64,000 bases of DNA from an uncultured Desulfovibrio sp. (GCF_949282365.1 NZ_CASDOY010000005.1:1-64000); one strand, 5' to 3'; numbered from the stretch's first letter, positions 41,958 through 53,565 are shown. Made by a program: numbers and translations. Notes: generated by a model not told the origin, from the letters alone.

Positions 41958-42839
41958 TCAGGACAGCAGGCCCTTGGAGGCCAGGACGCCCTTGAGCTGT
42001 TCCAGATGGGCGTCGGACAGGGGACAGAGCGGCAGGCGCATCTCGCCGGTCATGCGGCCCATGAGCGAGAGGGCGGTCTTGACCGGGATGGGGTTGCTTT
42101 CCATGAACATGGCTTGATGCAGGGCGAAGAGGTCATGATGGATGCTCATGGCGGTGGCGATGTCGCCCTTGACGAAGGCATTGTACATGCCCGCGACCTT
42201 GCCGGGAACGATATTGGAGGTCACGGAGATGACGCCGCTGCCGCCGATGGACAGCAGGGGCAGGGCGGTGAAGTCGTCACCGGAAAGCAGGCTGAAGCCC
42301 TCGGGGCACTGTTCCATGACCAGGCTGCACTGGCTCATGTCGCCGGTGGCTTCCTTCACGCCGACGATATTGGGGAAATCATGGGCCAGACGGCTGAGCG
42401 TGGCGGGCAGCAGGTTGGTGCCGGTACGGCCGGGCACGTTATAGGGCACCAGCGGCATGTCCACGGCCTCGGCGATGGCCTTGAAGTGGCGGTACAGGCC
42501 TTCCTGGGTGGGCTTGTTGTAGTAGGGGGTGATCAGCAGGGCGCCGTCGGCCCCCGCCTGCTTGGCGAAGCGGGTCAGGCGGATGGCCTCGATGGTATTG
42601 TTGGAGCCGGCACCGGCAAGCACGGGCACGCGGCCCCTGGCCTGGTCGATGCAGATCTCAATGACGCGCTCGTGCTCCTCATGGGAGAGCGTGGCTGATT
42701 CGCCGGTGGTGCCGCAAGGTACAAGGCCGTGAATCCCCTCACTGATCTGGAATTCAATGAATTCGCGATAGGCGGCTTCATCAACGGCGCCGTTCTTGAA
42801 CGGCGTGACGAGGGCGGTCAGGGCACCGAAAAATTGCAT
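41958..42839 (-). CDS. dapA: 4-hydroxy-tetrahydrodipicolinate synthase
   Basis: A 293-residue lysine-pathway aldolase that condenses pyruvate with aspartate semialdehyde. The Schiff-base lysine is Lys162 in GVKEATGD, Tyr133 sits in PYNVPGRTGTN, and Thr44-Thr45 are in PCGTTGES. The whole (beta/alpha)8 barrel is present and the length is normal. The ATG at 42839 is 35 bases after the HU/IHF gene stop, so both may share a transcript. Ends at a strong terminator. Confidence 0.96.
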   Translation of the reverse strand: MQFFGALTALVTPFKNGAVDEAAYREFIEFQISEGIHGLVPCGTTGESATLSHEEHERVIEICIDQARGRVPVLAGAGSNNTIEAIRLTRFAKQAGADGALLITPYYNKPTQEGLYRHFKAIAEAVDMPLVPYNVPGRTGTNLLPATLSRLAHDFPNIVGVKEATGDMSQCSLVMEQCPEGFSLLSGDDFTALPLLSIGGSGVISVTSNIVPGKVAGMYNAFVKGDIATAMSIHHDLFALHQAMFMESNPIPVKTALSLMGRMTGEMRLPLCPLSDAHLEQLKGVLASKGLLS

Positions 42840-42874
42840 GGTCCACTCCTTGGAACTGGGCTGATGGGCGGCGG

Positions 42875-43150
42875 TTACTGGTTGATATATTCCTTGAGCT
42901 CCTTCCCGGCACGGAAGAAGGGCAGGCGTTTGGGCACGACGGAGACGCTTTCCCCGGTCTTGGGGTTGCGCCCGGCATAACCGCTGTATTCTTTGATCTT
43001 GAAGCTCCCGAATCCCCTGATCTCGATACGGTCGCCTGCGATGAGCGAATCCTTCATCGCGTCAATGAAAGTGTTCACCACCAAGGACGCATCATCGAAC
43101 GGAAGATTGCTTTCTTCTGCCAGGGCCTTGATGAGCTCGCTCTTGTTCAT
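42875..43150 (-). CDS. HU/IHF-family DNA-binding protein
   Basis: A 91-residue histone-like protein. The N-terminal helices start MNKSELIKAL, and the GFGSFKIKEYSGYAGRNPKTG arm inserts into the DNA minor groove. The ending PKRLPFFRAGKELKEYIN is intermediate between HU and IHF. It bends and compacts DNA. GGAGG precedes ATG 43150. Without a tree I cannot say HU or IHF. Confidence 0.92.
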   Translation of the reverse strand: MNKSELIKALAEESNLPFDDASLVVNTFIDAMKDSLIAGDRIEIRGFGSFKIKEYSGYAGRNPKTGESVSVVPKRLPFFRAGKELKEYINQ

Positions 43151-43302
43151 CGTTCCTCCTCGTCGGTGAAAGGAGAGCGTGTGATAAGGACACCAGTCGT
43201 TCTGGTAAAAAATCCTATCCTTTTTAGCGGACGAGGTAAAGTTATGGCGCGAAAAACTGCTGGGAAATATACCCGAAAATGCACAAAAGCGGGTGGCTTC
43301 GG

Positions 43303-43337
43303 CAAAGCGCCCCGTGCTCCGGCCGGGACGGGGCGCT
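43303..43337 (-). terminator. Hairpin after prfB
   Basis: AGCGCCCCGT (43306-43315) and ACGGGGCGCT (43328-43337) are exactly complementary; TTTGCC follows on the minus strand. It is four bases after the prfB stop. Confidence 0.65.
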
Positions 43338-43340
43338 GCC

Positions 43341-44454
43341 TCAGCGCTGCTGCTCGTGCCTGTAGAGCAGGTAGTCGTGCTGGAACTGGTCGATCTGGCC
43401 GTCCAGGACCGCGTCCACGTCGCCGCATTCGCTGTTGGTGCGGTGGTCCTTGACCAGACGGTACGGCTGGAGCGTGTAGGTGCGTATCTGGCTGCCGAAG
43501 GCGATGGCATCCTTGCCCGCGTACTGGGCCGCGCGTTCGGCCTCGCGCTTCTGCAGTTCAAGGTTGTACAGACGGGCCTTGAGGATGCAGAGGGCCGATT
43601 CCTTGTTGTGGTGCTGGGATTTCTCGTTCTGGCACTGGGCCGAGATGCCCGTGGGGATGTGGGTCACGCGCACGGCGGAGCTGGTGGTGTTCACGCTCTG
43701 GCCGCCGGGGCCGCTGGAGCGGAAGGTATCGAAGCGCAGGTCCGTTTCCTTGATGTCCAGCTGGATGTCGTCGCCCACGTCGGGCATGACGTCCACGGAG
43801 GCGAAGGAGGTGTGGCGGCGGCCCGAAGCGTCGAAGGGCGAGATGCGGATCAGGCGGTGGATGCCGCGCTCGCTCTTGAGGAAGCCGAAGGCATGCGGGC
43901 CCGAGATGCGCAGGGTCACGCTCTTGATGCCGGCTTCATCGCCGGGCAGGTAGTCCAGCTCCTCCACGCTGAAGTGGCGGCGGGCCGCCCAGCGGGTGTA
44001 CATGCGCAGCAGCATCTCCGCCCAGTCCTGGGACTCCGTGCCGCCCGCTCCGGGATGGATCTCCAGGATGGCGTCCTGGTTGTCCTCCTCGCCGGAAAGC
44101 AGCATGACCAGTTCCGTCTCGTCCAGCAGGGCGTCCAGATCGTCCTGCTGCTTGGCCAGGGATTCCAGTGCCTCGGCCTCTTCGCTTTCCGTCGCCAGCT
44201 CCAGCCATTCGTGCATGTCGTCATGGCAGGCCTTGAGGTCGTTGAGGCGGGAGATCTCGTCTTCCAGCTGGCGCTTTTCACGCAGCAGCGGGGTCAGGGC
44301 CTCGGGATTGTCCCAGGCATTGGGGCGGGAGAGCTCCGTTTCGATGGCGGCAAGGCGCTGTTCGCTGGATGCGACGTCAAAGACGCCCCCAGAGGTTGTC
44401 GAAACGCTGGTCAAGGGGCTGGCAACGAGCACGAAGATCACTGAGTTGCAACAT
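43341..44454 (-). CDS. prfB: Peptide chain release factor 2 with programmed +1 frameshift
   Basis: RF2, about 370 residues, read in two frames. The first 25 codons (from ATG 44454, MLQLSDLRARCQ...) run to an in-frame TGA at 44379-44377 set in the classical slippery site CTT-TGA-C. A GGGGG tract just upstream acts like a ribosome site. Skipping one base continues as GAC-GTC-GCA and gives the full protein. The GGQ motif (SGPGGQSVN) and the stop-codon reading SPF motif (RISPFDASG) are present. When RF2 is scarce the ribosome stalls at its own UGA and shifts, so the protein controls its level. Starts five bases after the lnt stop. Confidence 0.96.
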
Positions 44455-44458
44455 GGAA

Positions 44459-46006
44459 CTATCGGGGGGTTGAGGGTGAGGGGCGGCGCGTGCCCCAGAA
44501 GATGCCCAGCCAGAGCAGTCCGGCCAGGAGCGGCAGCCAGGGCCCGAGCGCGTGGTAGACGGTGCTCCCCTGCTGCAGGCGCACACGGCCCCAGAGGGTG
44601 TTTTCCGTGAACTGGCCGCCGTGGACGGTCACCCGGCCGCGGGCGTCGATGATGGCGGAGATGCCGGTATTGGTGCCCCGCAGCAGCCAGCGGTCCTGTT
44701 CCACGGCGCGCAGGGCGGCCAGATAGAGATGCTGGAGGGCGGCGGGCGAGCGGCCGAACCAGCCGTCGTTGCTGATGTCCACCAGCACATTGGCCCCGTG
44801 CGCCACGCGGGCCTGGGCCAGCCAGGGGAAGATGGCCTCGTAGCAGATGAGCATCCCCAGGCGCAGGTCCCCGTGCACGAGGGGAGCCGCGGAATGCCCG
44901 GGCGTATAGACGCCCACCTCCTGCAGCAGGTCGGCAAGGATGTTCCAGTCGAGCCATTCCGGCACATATTCGCCGAAGGGCACCAGATGTTCCTTGTCGT
45001 AGCTGCCCGCAGTGGCGCCGGAGGGGGCGAGGAGCAGGGCGCGGTTGTAGACCGTCACCTTGCCTGCCGCGTCATGCTCGAAGCCGGGCACACCGGTCAG
45101 CAGCGGGCTTTGGGCCTGCCGGGCCAGATTGCGCACCAGGGCGGAGAGGATGCCGTTGTTGTCGAAATTGAAGGGCAGGGCCGTTTCCGGCCAGACGATG
45201 AGGGGCGTCTCGCCAGGATGCCGCGCCAGTTCCGCCTGCGTCAGACGCAGATAGGTCTCCACGGTGCGGCGCTGGTAGGCGGGCACCCATTTCTGGTTCT
45301 GGTCGATATTGCCTTCGGCAAAGAGTACGGCCACGCTGTCCGGGCCCCGTGGATCGGCCTCCAGAGGGCTTTCGTGCAGCCGCCAGCCGCCGTAGCCCAG
45401 CAGCAGCACGGCCAGCAGCAGACCGGTGAGCAGGCAGGCGGGCCTGCGCCAGTGCCACAGGCAGAGCGTCACCGTCACCCACAGACCGGCCAGCAGATAG
45501 GCCCCCGTCACGTCGGCGGCCTGTATCCACAGGGGCCAAGCCGCCAGGGCCCCGGCCAGGGGCAGCCAGGGGAAGCCCGCCACGAGGGCGTAGGCGTATT
45601 CCAGGAAATACCAGGCCAGACCCAGCAGGAAGGCCTGGGCCAGGGGCGGCCGTTCGCGCAGGGCATGGGCCAGCAGGCTGAACAGCCCGCCGGCGCTGGC
45701 CAGACAGACGGCCACCAGCACGGCGCAGACAGCCGCCAGCGCCAGGGGCAGGTTGCCCACGGTGGACATGGGGATGGTCAGCCAGTAGAGGACCGCCGCC
45801 GTGCCTGCCGTGCCGCACAGCCAGCCGCGGCGCAGGGCAGCCCCCCGGCCGGGAGCGTCGCGCCCCAGCAGGACCAGGCACAACGGCAGGCCCAGGGCCA
45901 GGGGCGGCAGGGCAAGGCAGCCGTTGGGGAAGGCCAGCCACAACGCCGCAGCCCCCGCAAGGCCGATGCCCAGGGGGAGGGAGGACAGGCGGATGTCGGA
46001 CATCAT
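44459..46006 (-). CDS. lnt: Apolipoprotein N-acyltransferase
   Basis: A 515-residue inner-membrane enzyme that adds the third acyl chain to lipoproteins. About six N-terminal transmembrane helices and a carbon-nitrogen hydrolase domain are followed by one last helix. The Glu-Lys-Cys triad is visible as WPETALPF, DKEHLVPFGEY and LICYEAIFP. Start MMSDIRL at 46006 overlaps the corC stop (TGATG), so the two genes are coupled. The pairing of corC and lnt is common in proteobacteria. Confidence 0.95.
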   Translation of the reverse strand: MMSDIRLSSLPLGIGLAGAAALWLAFPNGCLALPPLALGLPLCLVLLGRDAPGRGAALRRGWLCGTAGTAAVLYWLTIPMSTVGNLPLALAAVCAVLVAVCLASAGGLFSLLAHALRERPPLAQAFLLGLAWYFLEYAYALVAGFPWLPLAGALAAWPLWIQAADVTGAYLLAGLWVTVTLCLWHWRRPACLLTGLLLAVLLLGYGGWRLHESPLEADPRGPDSVAVLFAEGNIDQNQKWVPAYQRRTVETYLRLTQAELARHPGETPLIVWPETALPFNFDNNGILSALVRNLARQAQSPLLTGVPGFEHDAAGKVTVYNRALLLAPSGATAGSYDKEHLVPFGEYVPEWLDWNILADLLQEVGVYTPGHSAAPLVHGDLRLGMLICYEAIFPWLAQARVAHGANVLVDISNDGWFGRSPAALQHLYLAALRAVEQDRWLLRGTNTGISAIIDARGRVTVHGGQFTENTLWGRVRLQQGSTVYHALGPWLPLLAGLLWLGIFWGTRRPSPSTPR

Positions 46007-46869
46007 CAGGCTTCCGGGGCAGGATCCTGGACCTTTTCTTCCCGGGCAGGTTCCATGCGCAGATGGCGGATGAGCTTCTTGTCCGCATCCAGGACCTCGA
46101 AGCGCCAGCCGCGCAGGACGAAGACCTCGCCGGGGCCGGGCACATGACCGGCTTCCATGCTCAGGTAGCCGCCGATGGTGTCCACCTCGTCGGAGGTCAG
46201 GTCCACGCCCAGTTCTTCCAGGTCTTCCAGCAGGGCGCGGCCGGTGAGTTCGTACACATGGTCGCCCAGGGGACGGATGTCTTCCTCGCGCGGCGCGTCG
46301 TGCTCGTCCTCGATGTCGCCCACGATCTCTTCCAGCAGGTCTTCGATGGTGATCAGGCCCGAGGTGCCGCCGTATTCGTCCAGTGCGATGGCGATATGCT
46401 GCTTCCTGGCCCGGAATTCCTGCAGGAGATTGCGGATGGGTTTGGTCTCGGGCACGAAGAAGGGCTCGCGCATGATGGCGCTGGCGGGCTGGTCGGCCAT
46501 CTGGGGATCCAGCAGGCAGCTCAGGATGTCCTTGGCGTGCAGCATGCCGACCATGTTGTCGCGGGTATCGCGGAAAACAGGGATGCGGGAATGCCCGGAT
46601 CCCACGATGACCTTCGCCACTTCGGGCAGGAGCATGTCTTCGGGGACACAGTCGATGTCCGTCCGGGGCGTCATGGTGTCCTGCACCTGCAGGTCGTTGA
46701 AACGCAGGATGCCCAGCAGCATGGATTCCTCGTCGGGCTCCACTTCGCCGTCGGCACGGGCTTCGATGATGGCTTTTTCCAGGGATTCGTCGTCTTCGCG
46801 TCCGAAAAAGCGGGTCAGACGCGACCACAGGGTGCCATTGCTACTATGACAGTCGGAACCGCCGTCCAA
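46006..46869 (-). CDS. corC: CorC/HlyC-like CBS-domain transporter-associated protein
   Basis: About 287 residues. Two CBS repeats (VQDTMTPRTDIDCVP and ASAIMREPFFVPETKP) are followed by a CorC_HlyC domain (DTIGGYLSMEAGHVPGPGE). It binds nucleotides and works with magnesium or cobalt export or with membrane repair. The start is not ATG: the best choice is TTG at 46869, five bases after GAGGAGG. A longer frame to 46941 lacks a ribosome site. Coupled to lnt downstream. Confidence 0.88.
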   Translation of the reverse strand: MDGGSDCHSSNGTLWSRLTRFFGREDDESLEKAIIEARADGEVEPDEESMLLGILRFNDLQVQDTMTPRTDIDCVPEDMLLPEVAKVIVGSGHSRIPVFRDTRDNMVGMLHAKDILSCLLDPQMADQPASAIMREPFFVPETKPIRNLLQEFRARKQHIAIALDEYGGTSGLITIEDLLEEIVGDIEDEHDAPREEDIRPLGDHVYELTGRALLEDLEELGVDLTSDEVDTIGGYLSMEAGHVPGPGEVFVLRGWRFEVLDADKKLIRHLRMEPAREEKVQDPAPEA

Positions 46870-47094
46870 AACGACCTCCTCGAGGGTGCTTCGCCCGTAT
46901 GCTCCCGCATCGGGCCAAAGCCTGTCGCCGTACCGGGGCACGGGCTGGGGTTGGGAAAAATCGCCGCCGTGAGAGGCGCGTCATTCCTAGGATAACGGGG
47001 AAAGTTCCCCAACGTCAACAGCGCACGCTCCATTTTGCCGCCCGGGCGGGGCTGGCGAAAACGGGACCGCGTGCGCGAGGCGGGTCCTCCGGGA

Positions 47095-49012
<1,918 letters not shown>

Positions 49013-49032
<20 letters not shown>

Positions 49033-50275
49033 GGGCAAACACCTGGGCATCCTTGAGGGTGGCGGTGATGGAAGAGTGTTCGTCGGGCTGGTGGCAGGTG
49101 CTGTCGATGCAGCTCCAGACCGCGGCGGGCAGGCCCTGCCGGCGCAACAGGGCGGCCACGGTGGCGCCGCCGATGCCCACGGGCCGGGCCTCCACCTGAT
49201 AGACGGCCGCGACGGCCCTGCCCAGGGCCGCCACCACGGGGCTGTCCACGGCCGTTGCCGAGGCCCGCTGGCAGTGTTCGATGGCGACCGTGATGTCCAC
49301 GCCGTGGCGGGCGGCCACGGCATCCAGACGGCGGCGGGCGGCGTCCAGCACCTGTTCGGCTTCCACACCGGGCAGCAGGCGGCAGTCCACATAAAAACGG
49401 TCATGCCCGGGCAGGATGTTGACGCTGGGCACATTGGCGTCGTGCCGGCTGGGCACGAAGGTGGAGCAGGGCGGGTCGAACAGGGTGTCGCGGCGGGGGA
49501 AGTCCTTGTGCAGTTCCATGCAGGCCAGCACGGCGTCAGCCCCGGCCACGAAAGCGTTGCGGCCCTTGTGGGGCGTGGATGCGTGGCACTGCACGCCGTT
49601 GATCTCGACCTTGAGCCAGCAGAGGCATTTTTCGGCCACTTCGATGTCCGCTCCGGTGGGCGAGCCGGAATCCGGCACGATGTACAGGTCATCGTCGCGC
49701 AGGAAGCGCTGTTCTTCGGGCAGGGCCGCATGGCGTCCCAGCACATGGGCGAGGCCGTAGTCGTTGCCGCATTCCTCATCGGCCATGAACACCAGGCCCA
49801 GGCTGCAGCCCGGCGTGACGCCGCAGGCGTGCAGGGCCTCGGCCAGCAGCAGCATGCTCACCAGGCCCTGCTGGTTGTCCTCCACGCCGCGCCCCACGAG
49901 CCTGTCCCCCTGCCGCACGACCTGCCAGGGATCGGAATGCCACAGGGCCGGGTCGCCGGGCGGCACCACGTCCATATGGGCAAAGAGCCAGAGCGTGCGG
50001 GAGGAGCGGCCGGGGATGCGGGCCACCACGTTGGGGCGCACGCCGGAGGGCACGCGCGGGTCAGGGGCGTCCAGGCGGCGGATGTCCTCCACCCCGCAGG
50101 CGCGCAGGCATGCTTCGATATACAGGGCCTTGTCCAGCTCGCCCCGGCCGCCGTTCTCCGGGCCGAGGGCGCGGAAGGCGGTCAGATCGCCCTGCAGGGC
50201 GACCACACGGTCCTGGCGCGCGGCCAGCCAGTGCAGCAGGGGAGAGAGGGAGCTGTCCCGCGGACAGGTGTTCAT
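49013..50275 (-). CDS. M20-family metallopeptidase (ArgE/DapE/peptidase V-like)
   Basis: A 420-residue di-zinc amidohydrolase. The metal ligands appear in LFAHMDVVPPGD, the GRGVEDNQQG loop, and DEECGNDYG (catalytic Glu and ligand), with a final His in CHQPDEHS. The lid domain (SVNILPGHDRFYVDCR) is typical of M20 dimer-forming peptidases. It cuts a dipeptide or an acylated amino acid; which one is not clear, though arginine or diaminopimelate synthesis are possibilities. Start ATG 50275 after AAGGA. It overlaps mnmG downstream. Confidence 0.85.
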
Positions 50276-50336
50276 GGCGTCTTTTCCTTGAAAGGCAGGG
50301 AGCCGTGCCGGCAGGCCCTGCGGAAAAATGACAAAA

Positions 50337-50360
50337 GGGAGGCTGTCGCGACAGCCTCCC
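50337..50360 (-). terminator. Perfect hairpin ending the PxxKW gene
   Basis: A perfect 12-bp palindrome GGGAGGCTGTCG-CGACAGCCTCCC, followed on the minus strand by TTTTGTCATTTTT. It lies between the small cysteine-rich gene and the peptidase gene. Confidence 0.8.
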
Positions 50361-50434
50361 CTGTGCAATGTGCCGGAAAATTGCAATCGGTGCGGAATGG
50401 TCGCGCCGGGCGCGTTCCGCATGCCGCGTACGGT

Positions 50435-50698
50435 CTAGCGGCCCTTGGCGGCGCGCTTGGACGCCTTCAGGGGGTTGACCTTGGCAGCGGCGGCGACCTG
50501 CACCTTCACATGGGTAGCGAAGTTGCAGCGGCCACCGGCCCACTTGCTGGCGGGGCTGGCATAGCTGGAGCAGAAGTTCTCGCCTTCGAACTCGCGGATG
50601 CGATCACAGCCTTCGCACTTGTCAATGACGGGGGAAACCACAAAACCGTTCACAACCACGCCTTCGGCGGTTTTCACGGCATTAAGCAGAGCAGCCAT
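50435..50698 (-). CDS. PxxKW-family cysteine-rich protein
   Basis: An 87-residue protein with cysteines in KCEGC, NFC and GRC, and the motif PASKW that names the PxxKW family of deltaproteobacteria (family name from memory). The C-terminus is very basic (KASKRAAKGR), suggesting binding of nucleic acid or ribosome, perhaps with a metal on the cysteines. GGAGGT precedes the ATG. It has its own terminator, so it is a single-gene unit. Function unknown. Confidence 0.8.
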   Translation of the reverse strand: MAALLNAVKTAEGVVVNGFVVSPVIDKCEGCDRIREFEGENFCSSYASPASKWAGGRCNFATHVKVQVAAAAKVNPLKASKRAAKGR

Positions 50699-50813
50699 AA
50701 CGATACCTCCATGCGCCGAAGCGCTTTCGTTTCAGTCTGAATGGGGCACTATAGACCAAAAAATATTACTGTCAAGCCCCCCCGTGCGGGCGATCCCCGG
50801 CGGGAGCCCCGCC

Positions 50814-52142
50814 TCAGGCGACGCGTTCGGGCAGGCCCAGGCGGCGCAGCACGAAGCGGCGCAGGTCGCGGATCTCGCGGCAGAGGGCCGCATAGTCGAA
50901 ACGGCTGTAGCGGCCGTCGCGGTACAGCACCTCGCCGGCGACCATGGTCAGCGCCACTTCCATGCCCGTGGCCGCGTAGACGGCATGGGAAGCCGCGTTG
51001 AACAGGGGCTGCATGTTGGGCGCGGACAGGTCCAGGGCGATGCAGTCCGCGGGGCGTCCCACGGCCAGGATGCCGCTCCCGCTGCCCGTGGCCGCCGCGC
51101 CGCCGCGCGTGGCCATGTCCAGCACCAGGGGGGCGGGCATGGCTTCGGGATCGCCCGACACCTTGTGCAGCAGGGCGGCGCGCCCCATCTCGGTGAACAT
51201 GTTGAGGCGGTTGTTGCTGGCCGCGCCGTCACTGCCCAGGGCCAGGCGGACACCGGCGGCGTGCATGGCGGGCACCGGCGAGATGCCGGAAGCCAGCTTC
51301 ATGTTGGAGGACGGGTTGTGCACCACGTCCACGCCGCTCCGGGCCAGCAGGCCGATCTCGCCGGCGTCCACGTCCACCACATGGGCCAGGATGGTCCCCG
51401 GCCGCAGCAGGCCCATGTTCCGGGCATAGGCCACGGGCCGCAGCCCGTGCTGCTCCAGGCTCAGGGCCGTTTCCTGCCGGGTCTCGGCCAGATGGATGTG
51501 CAGGGGCAGGCCGAGCTCGTCGGCCAGGTCGCGGCAGGCAGCCAGCTGCGCCGCGGTGGTGGTGTAGACGCTGTGCGGCATGACGGCCACCTTCAGGCGT
51601 TCGTGCCCGGCCCAGCGCGCCGCCATCTGCCGCGTGCGTTCCAGGGCCGCGGCGGCGTCGGGGCAGCAGGCCGAGGGGAAGGCGAACACGCCCTCGCCGG
51701 CCAGGCAGCGCAGGCCGGCCTGATCCGCGGCCTCCAGCACGGAGGTCTCGAAGATGTACATGTCCACACAGGCCGTGGTGCCGGTACGCAGCATCTCCGC
51801 GAAGCCCAGCAGGCTGCCCATGCGTACCAGCTCGGGCGTCAGGCACTGTTCCACGGGAAAGATCTTCTGCTGCAGCCAGTCCATGAGGGGCATGTCGTCG
51901 GCCAGGCCGCGCAGAAAGGTCATGGCCGCGTGGGTGTGGGCATTGACGAGGCCGGGCATGACGAGCATGCCGGAAAGGTCGATGACGTCACGTGCCTGCC
52001 ATGCCGCCGTCACCTCCCGGTGATGCCCGAGGGCGACGATGCGTCCGGCAGCGATGGCCAGAGCGGCGTTTTCAAAAATGTGCCGCTGCTCGTCCTGGGT
52101 GAGCAGGATACCGGCATGGAGAAGCGTGTCGCAGGTTTGCAT
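50814..52142 (-). CDS. mtaD: Amidohydrolase, S-adenosylhomocysteine/methylthioadenosine deaminase-like
   Basis: A 442-residue zinc amidohydrolase. The metal-binding HxH is in GLVNAHTHAAM, a second His in HIHLAET, and the catalytic Asp in LGSDGAASNN. The SNMKLASGI motif is typical of MtaD/SAH-deaminase-type enzymes, which turn SAH or MTA into the inosyl form. Substrate choice among SAH, MTA and guanine-like bases is uncertain. GGAG precedes ATG 52142. It is divergent from the hydrolase gene at 52220. Confidence 0.85.
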   Translation of the reverse strand: MQTCDTLLHAGILLTQDEQRHIFENAALAIAAGRIVALGHHREVTAAWQARDVIDLSGMLVMPGLVNAHTHAAMTFLRGLADDMPLMDWLQQKIFPVEQCLTPELVRMGSLLGFAEMLRTGTTACVDMYIFETSVLEAADQAGLRCLAGEGVFAFPSACCPDAAAALERTRQMAARWAGHERLKVAVMPHSVYTTTAAQLAACRDLADELGLPLHIHLAETRQETALSLEQHGLRPVAYARNMGLLRPGTILAHVVDVDAGEIGLLARSGVDVVHNPSSNMKLASGISPVPAMHAAGVRLALGSDGAASNNRLNMFTEMGRAALLHKVSGDPEAMPAPLVLDMATRGGAAATGSGSGILAVGRPADCIALDLSAPNMQPLFNAASHAVYAATGMEVALTMVAGEVLYRDGRYSRFDYAALCREIRDLRRFVLRRLGLPERVA

Positions 52143-52219
52143 GGATGCTCCTGACAGGTTAAGGTCTGCGGACAGGAAAACAGGCGTAGTTGTATCCTCA
52201 TGCTCCGGGGAGGGCAAGA

Positions 52220-52978
52220 ATGGACGCTCTGCTGCTGCACGGTCTGGGAGGAGGTCCCGCTGATATGGACGCGCTGGCGGAAGGCCTGTCGGCGCAGGGA
52301 TGGCGCTGCCATGCGCCCTGCCTTCCGGGCCACGGCGCGGACTGGGAGGATCTTGTCCGCAGCCACTGGCGGCAGTGGAGCGAGGCGGCCCATGCGGCCT
52401 ATGCCGCTCTTGCCGTGCAGGGCGCGGAGCCGCCCCTCATCGCGGGCTATTCCCTGGGCGGGCTGCTGGCGCTGGATACCCTGGCCTGGGCCGAAAGCCG
52501 GGGCCTGCCGGCGCCCCGCTGCCTGCTGGTCTTCGCCGCGCCGCTCTCCTGGGCCTCACGTCCCGGCAGGCTGGGGGAACGCGCCGTGCGCTGGCGGCTG
52601 GCCTGGAAGGCCTGGCGGCAGCCTGTGGAGATCTGCTCCCCCCGCAGTGAAGCGGCACGGACGACGGCCCCCTGGCAGGGGCACGAAAGGATCCTCTGCT
52701 GGCGGCACCTGACCGAGATCGCCCGGGAGCAGCCCCGCTTGCGCGCCATCCTGCCGCGCTGTGCCGTCCCGCTCTGCTACGCGCAGCTCTGGCACGACAG
52801 CAGCTGCCCGCGCCGCAACGCGGTGGAGTGGATCTGTACCGCGTCGCGCATGGCCGAGACCCATGTGCTGCGGACGGCCAGCCGTCACGGCGGGCATCTG
52901 CCCCTGGCGCACAGGGAGAGCCGGGACGAGGTGGTGCGCATCGCCTGTGCCTTCGTGCGCAAGGTCCTGGATGCCTAG
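52220..52978 (+). CDS. Alpha/beta hydrolase (carboxylesterase-like)
   Basis: A 252-residue hydrolase. The oxyanion start LLLHGLGGGP and the nucleophile elbow GYSLGG are clear, and the catalytic His is probably in RHGGHLPL near the C-terminus. The arrangement resembles small esterases such as Est30. GGGGAGGG precedes ATG 52220. Substrate unknown. It stands alone between mtaD and the sec genes. Confidence 0.8.
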   Translation: MDALLLHGLGGGPADMDALAEGLSAQGWRCHAPCLPGHGADWEDLVRSHWRQWSEAAHAAYAALAVQGAEPPLIAGYSLGGLLALDTLAWAESRGLPAPRCLLVFAAPLSWASRPGRLGERAVRWRLAWKAWRQPVEICSPRSEAARTTAPWQGHERILCWRHLTEIAREQPRLRAILPRCAVPLCYAQLWHDSSCPRRNAVEWICTASRMAETHVLRTASRHGGHLPLAHRESRDEVVRIACAFVRKVLDA

Positions 52979-53097
52979 GGCGGGAGCGTCATGCACGTCC
53001 GTTCCGCCGGCCCGGCGGCCCCTTTCCTTTCGTGACGCCCCCCGGGCGGACGCATCCCCCTGTTTGGACGGCCCTTTTCTCCTCTGGCGGGAAGGGC

Positions 53098-53126
53098 TTG
53101 AAAGTTTTTTCACGGCAGGGTATATT
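53098..53126 (+). promoter_or_regulatory. Promoter of the yajC-secD-secF genes
   Basis: TTGAAA (53098-53103) and TATATT (53121-53126), exactly 17 bases apart, make one of the best sigma-70 promoters in the window. The start would be near 53133, 70 bases before the yajC TTG. Confidence 0.75.
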
Positions 53127-53202
53127 GACGCGCTGAAATTTTGTTACACCAGGCATGCCGGGCATCTTGCGCGGCATATCTATATCCCTTTGGAGGTTCG
53201 CC

Positions 53203-53565
53203 TTGTTGTTTGAATCTGTTGCCTTTGCCATGGGCACCCCCCAGGCCGGCGGCGCCGCCCCCAGCGGCGGCGACATGCTGATGCAGTTTGTTCCCCTGAT
53301 CCTGATGTTCGCCATCTTCTGGTTCCTGCTGATCCGTCCCCAGCAGAAGCGTGCCAAGGCGCACAAGCAGATGCTGGCCGAACTGAAGCGCGGCGACCAT
53401 GTGATGACCAGCAGTGGCCTGATCGGCCGCATCATGGAGATCAGCGAAGAAGAAGTGGTCATCGAATGCGGTGACGCCAAGCTGCGCATGAGCCGCGGTG
53501 CCATCGGCGCCCTGGTCGGCAAGAGCGCTGAAAAGGCTGAAGCCAAGGCCGAAGAAAAGAAGTAG
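53203..53565 (+). CDS. yajC: Preprotein translocase subunit YajC
   Basis: A 120-residue protein with one transmembrane helix (FVPLILMFAIFWFLLIRPQQ) followed by the conserved QKRAKAHKQML and GDHVMTSSGLIGRI segments. It sits with SecDF at the translocon. The start is probably the first of two TTG codons at 53203, six bases after GGAGG. This gives LFESVAFAMG as the mature-looking start seen in relatives. ATG 53230 is the alternative but lacks a ribosome site. Confidence 0.92.
   Translation: MLFESVAFAMGTPQAGGAAPSGGDMLMQFVPLILMFAIFWFLLIRPQQKRAKAHKQMLAELKRGDHVMTSSGLIGRIMEISEEEVVIECGDAKLRMSRGAIGALVGKSAEKAEAKAEEKK

Noticed and set aside
43341..44957. Single open frame joining the end of lnt's reverse frame to prfB
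   Set aside because: The part beyond 44380 is lnt in a wrong frame; the true RF2 N-terminus is the 25-codon frame ending in the frameshift TGA.
46869..46941. Longer corC start at 46941
   Set aside because: The added residues are not typical of CorC and no ribosome site precedes them; GAGGAGG five bases before TTG 46869 is better.
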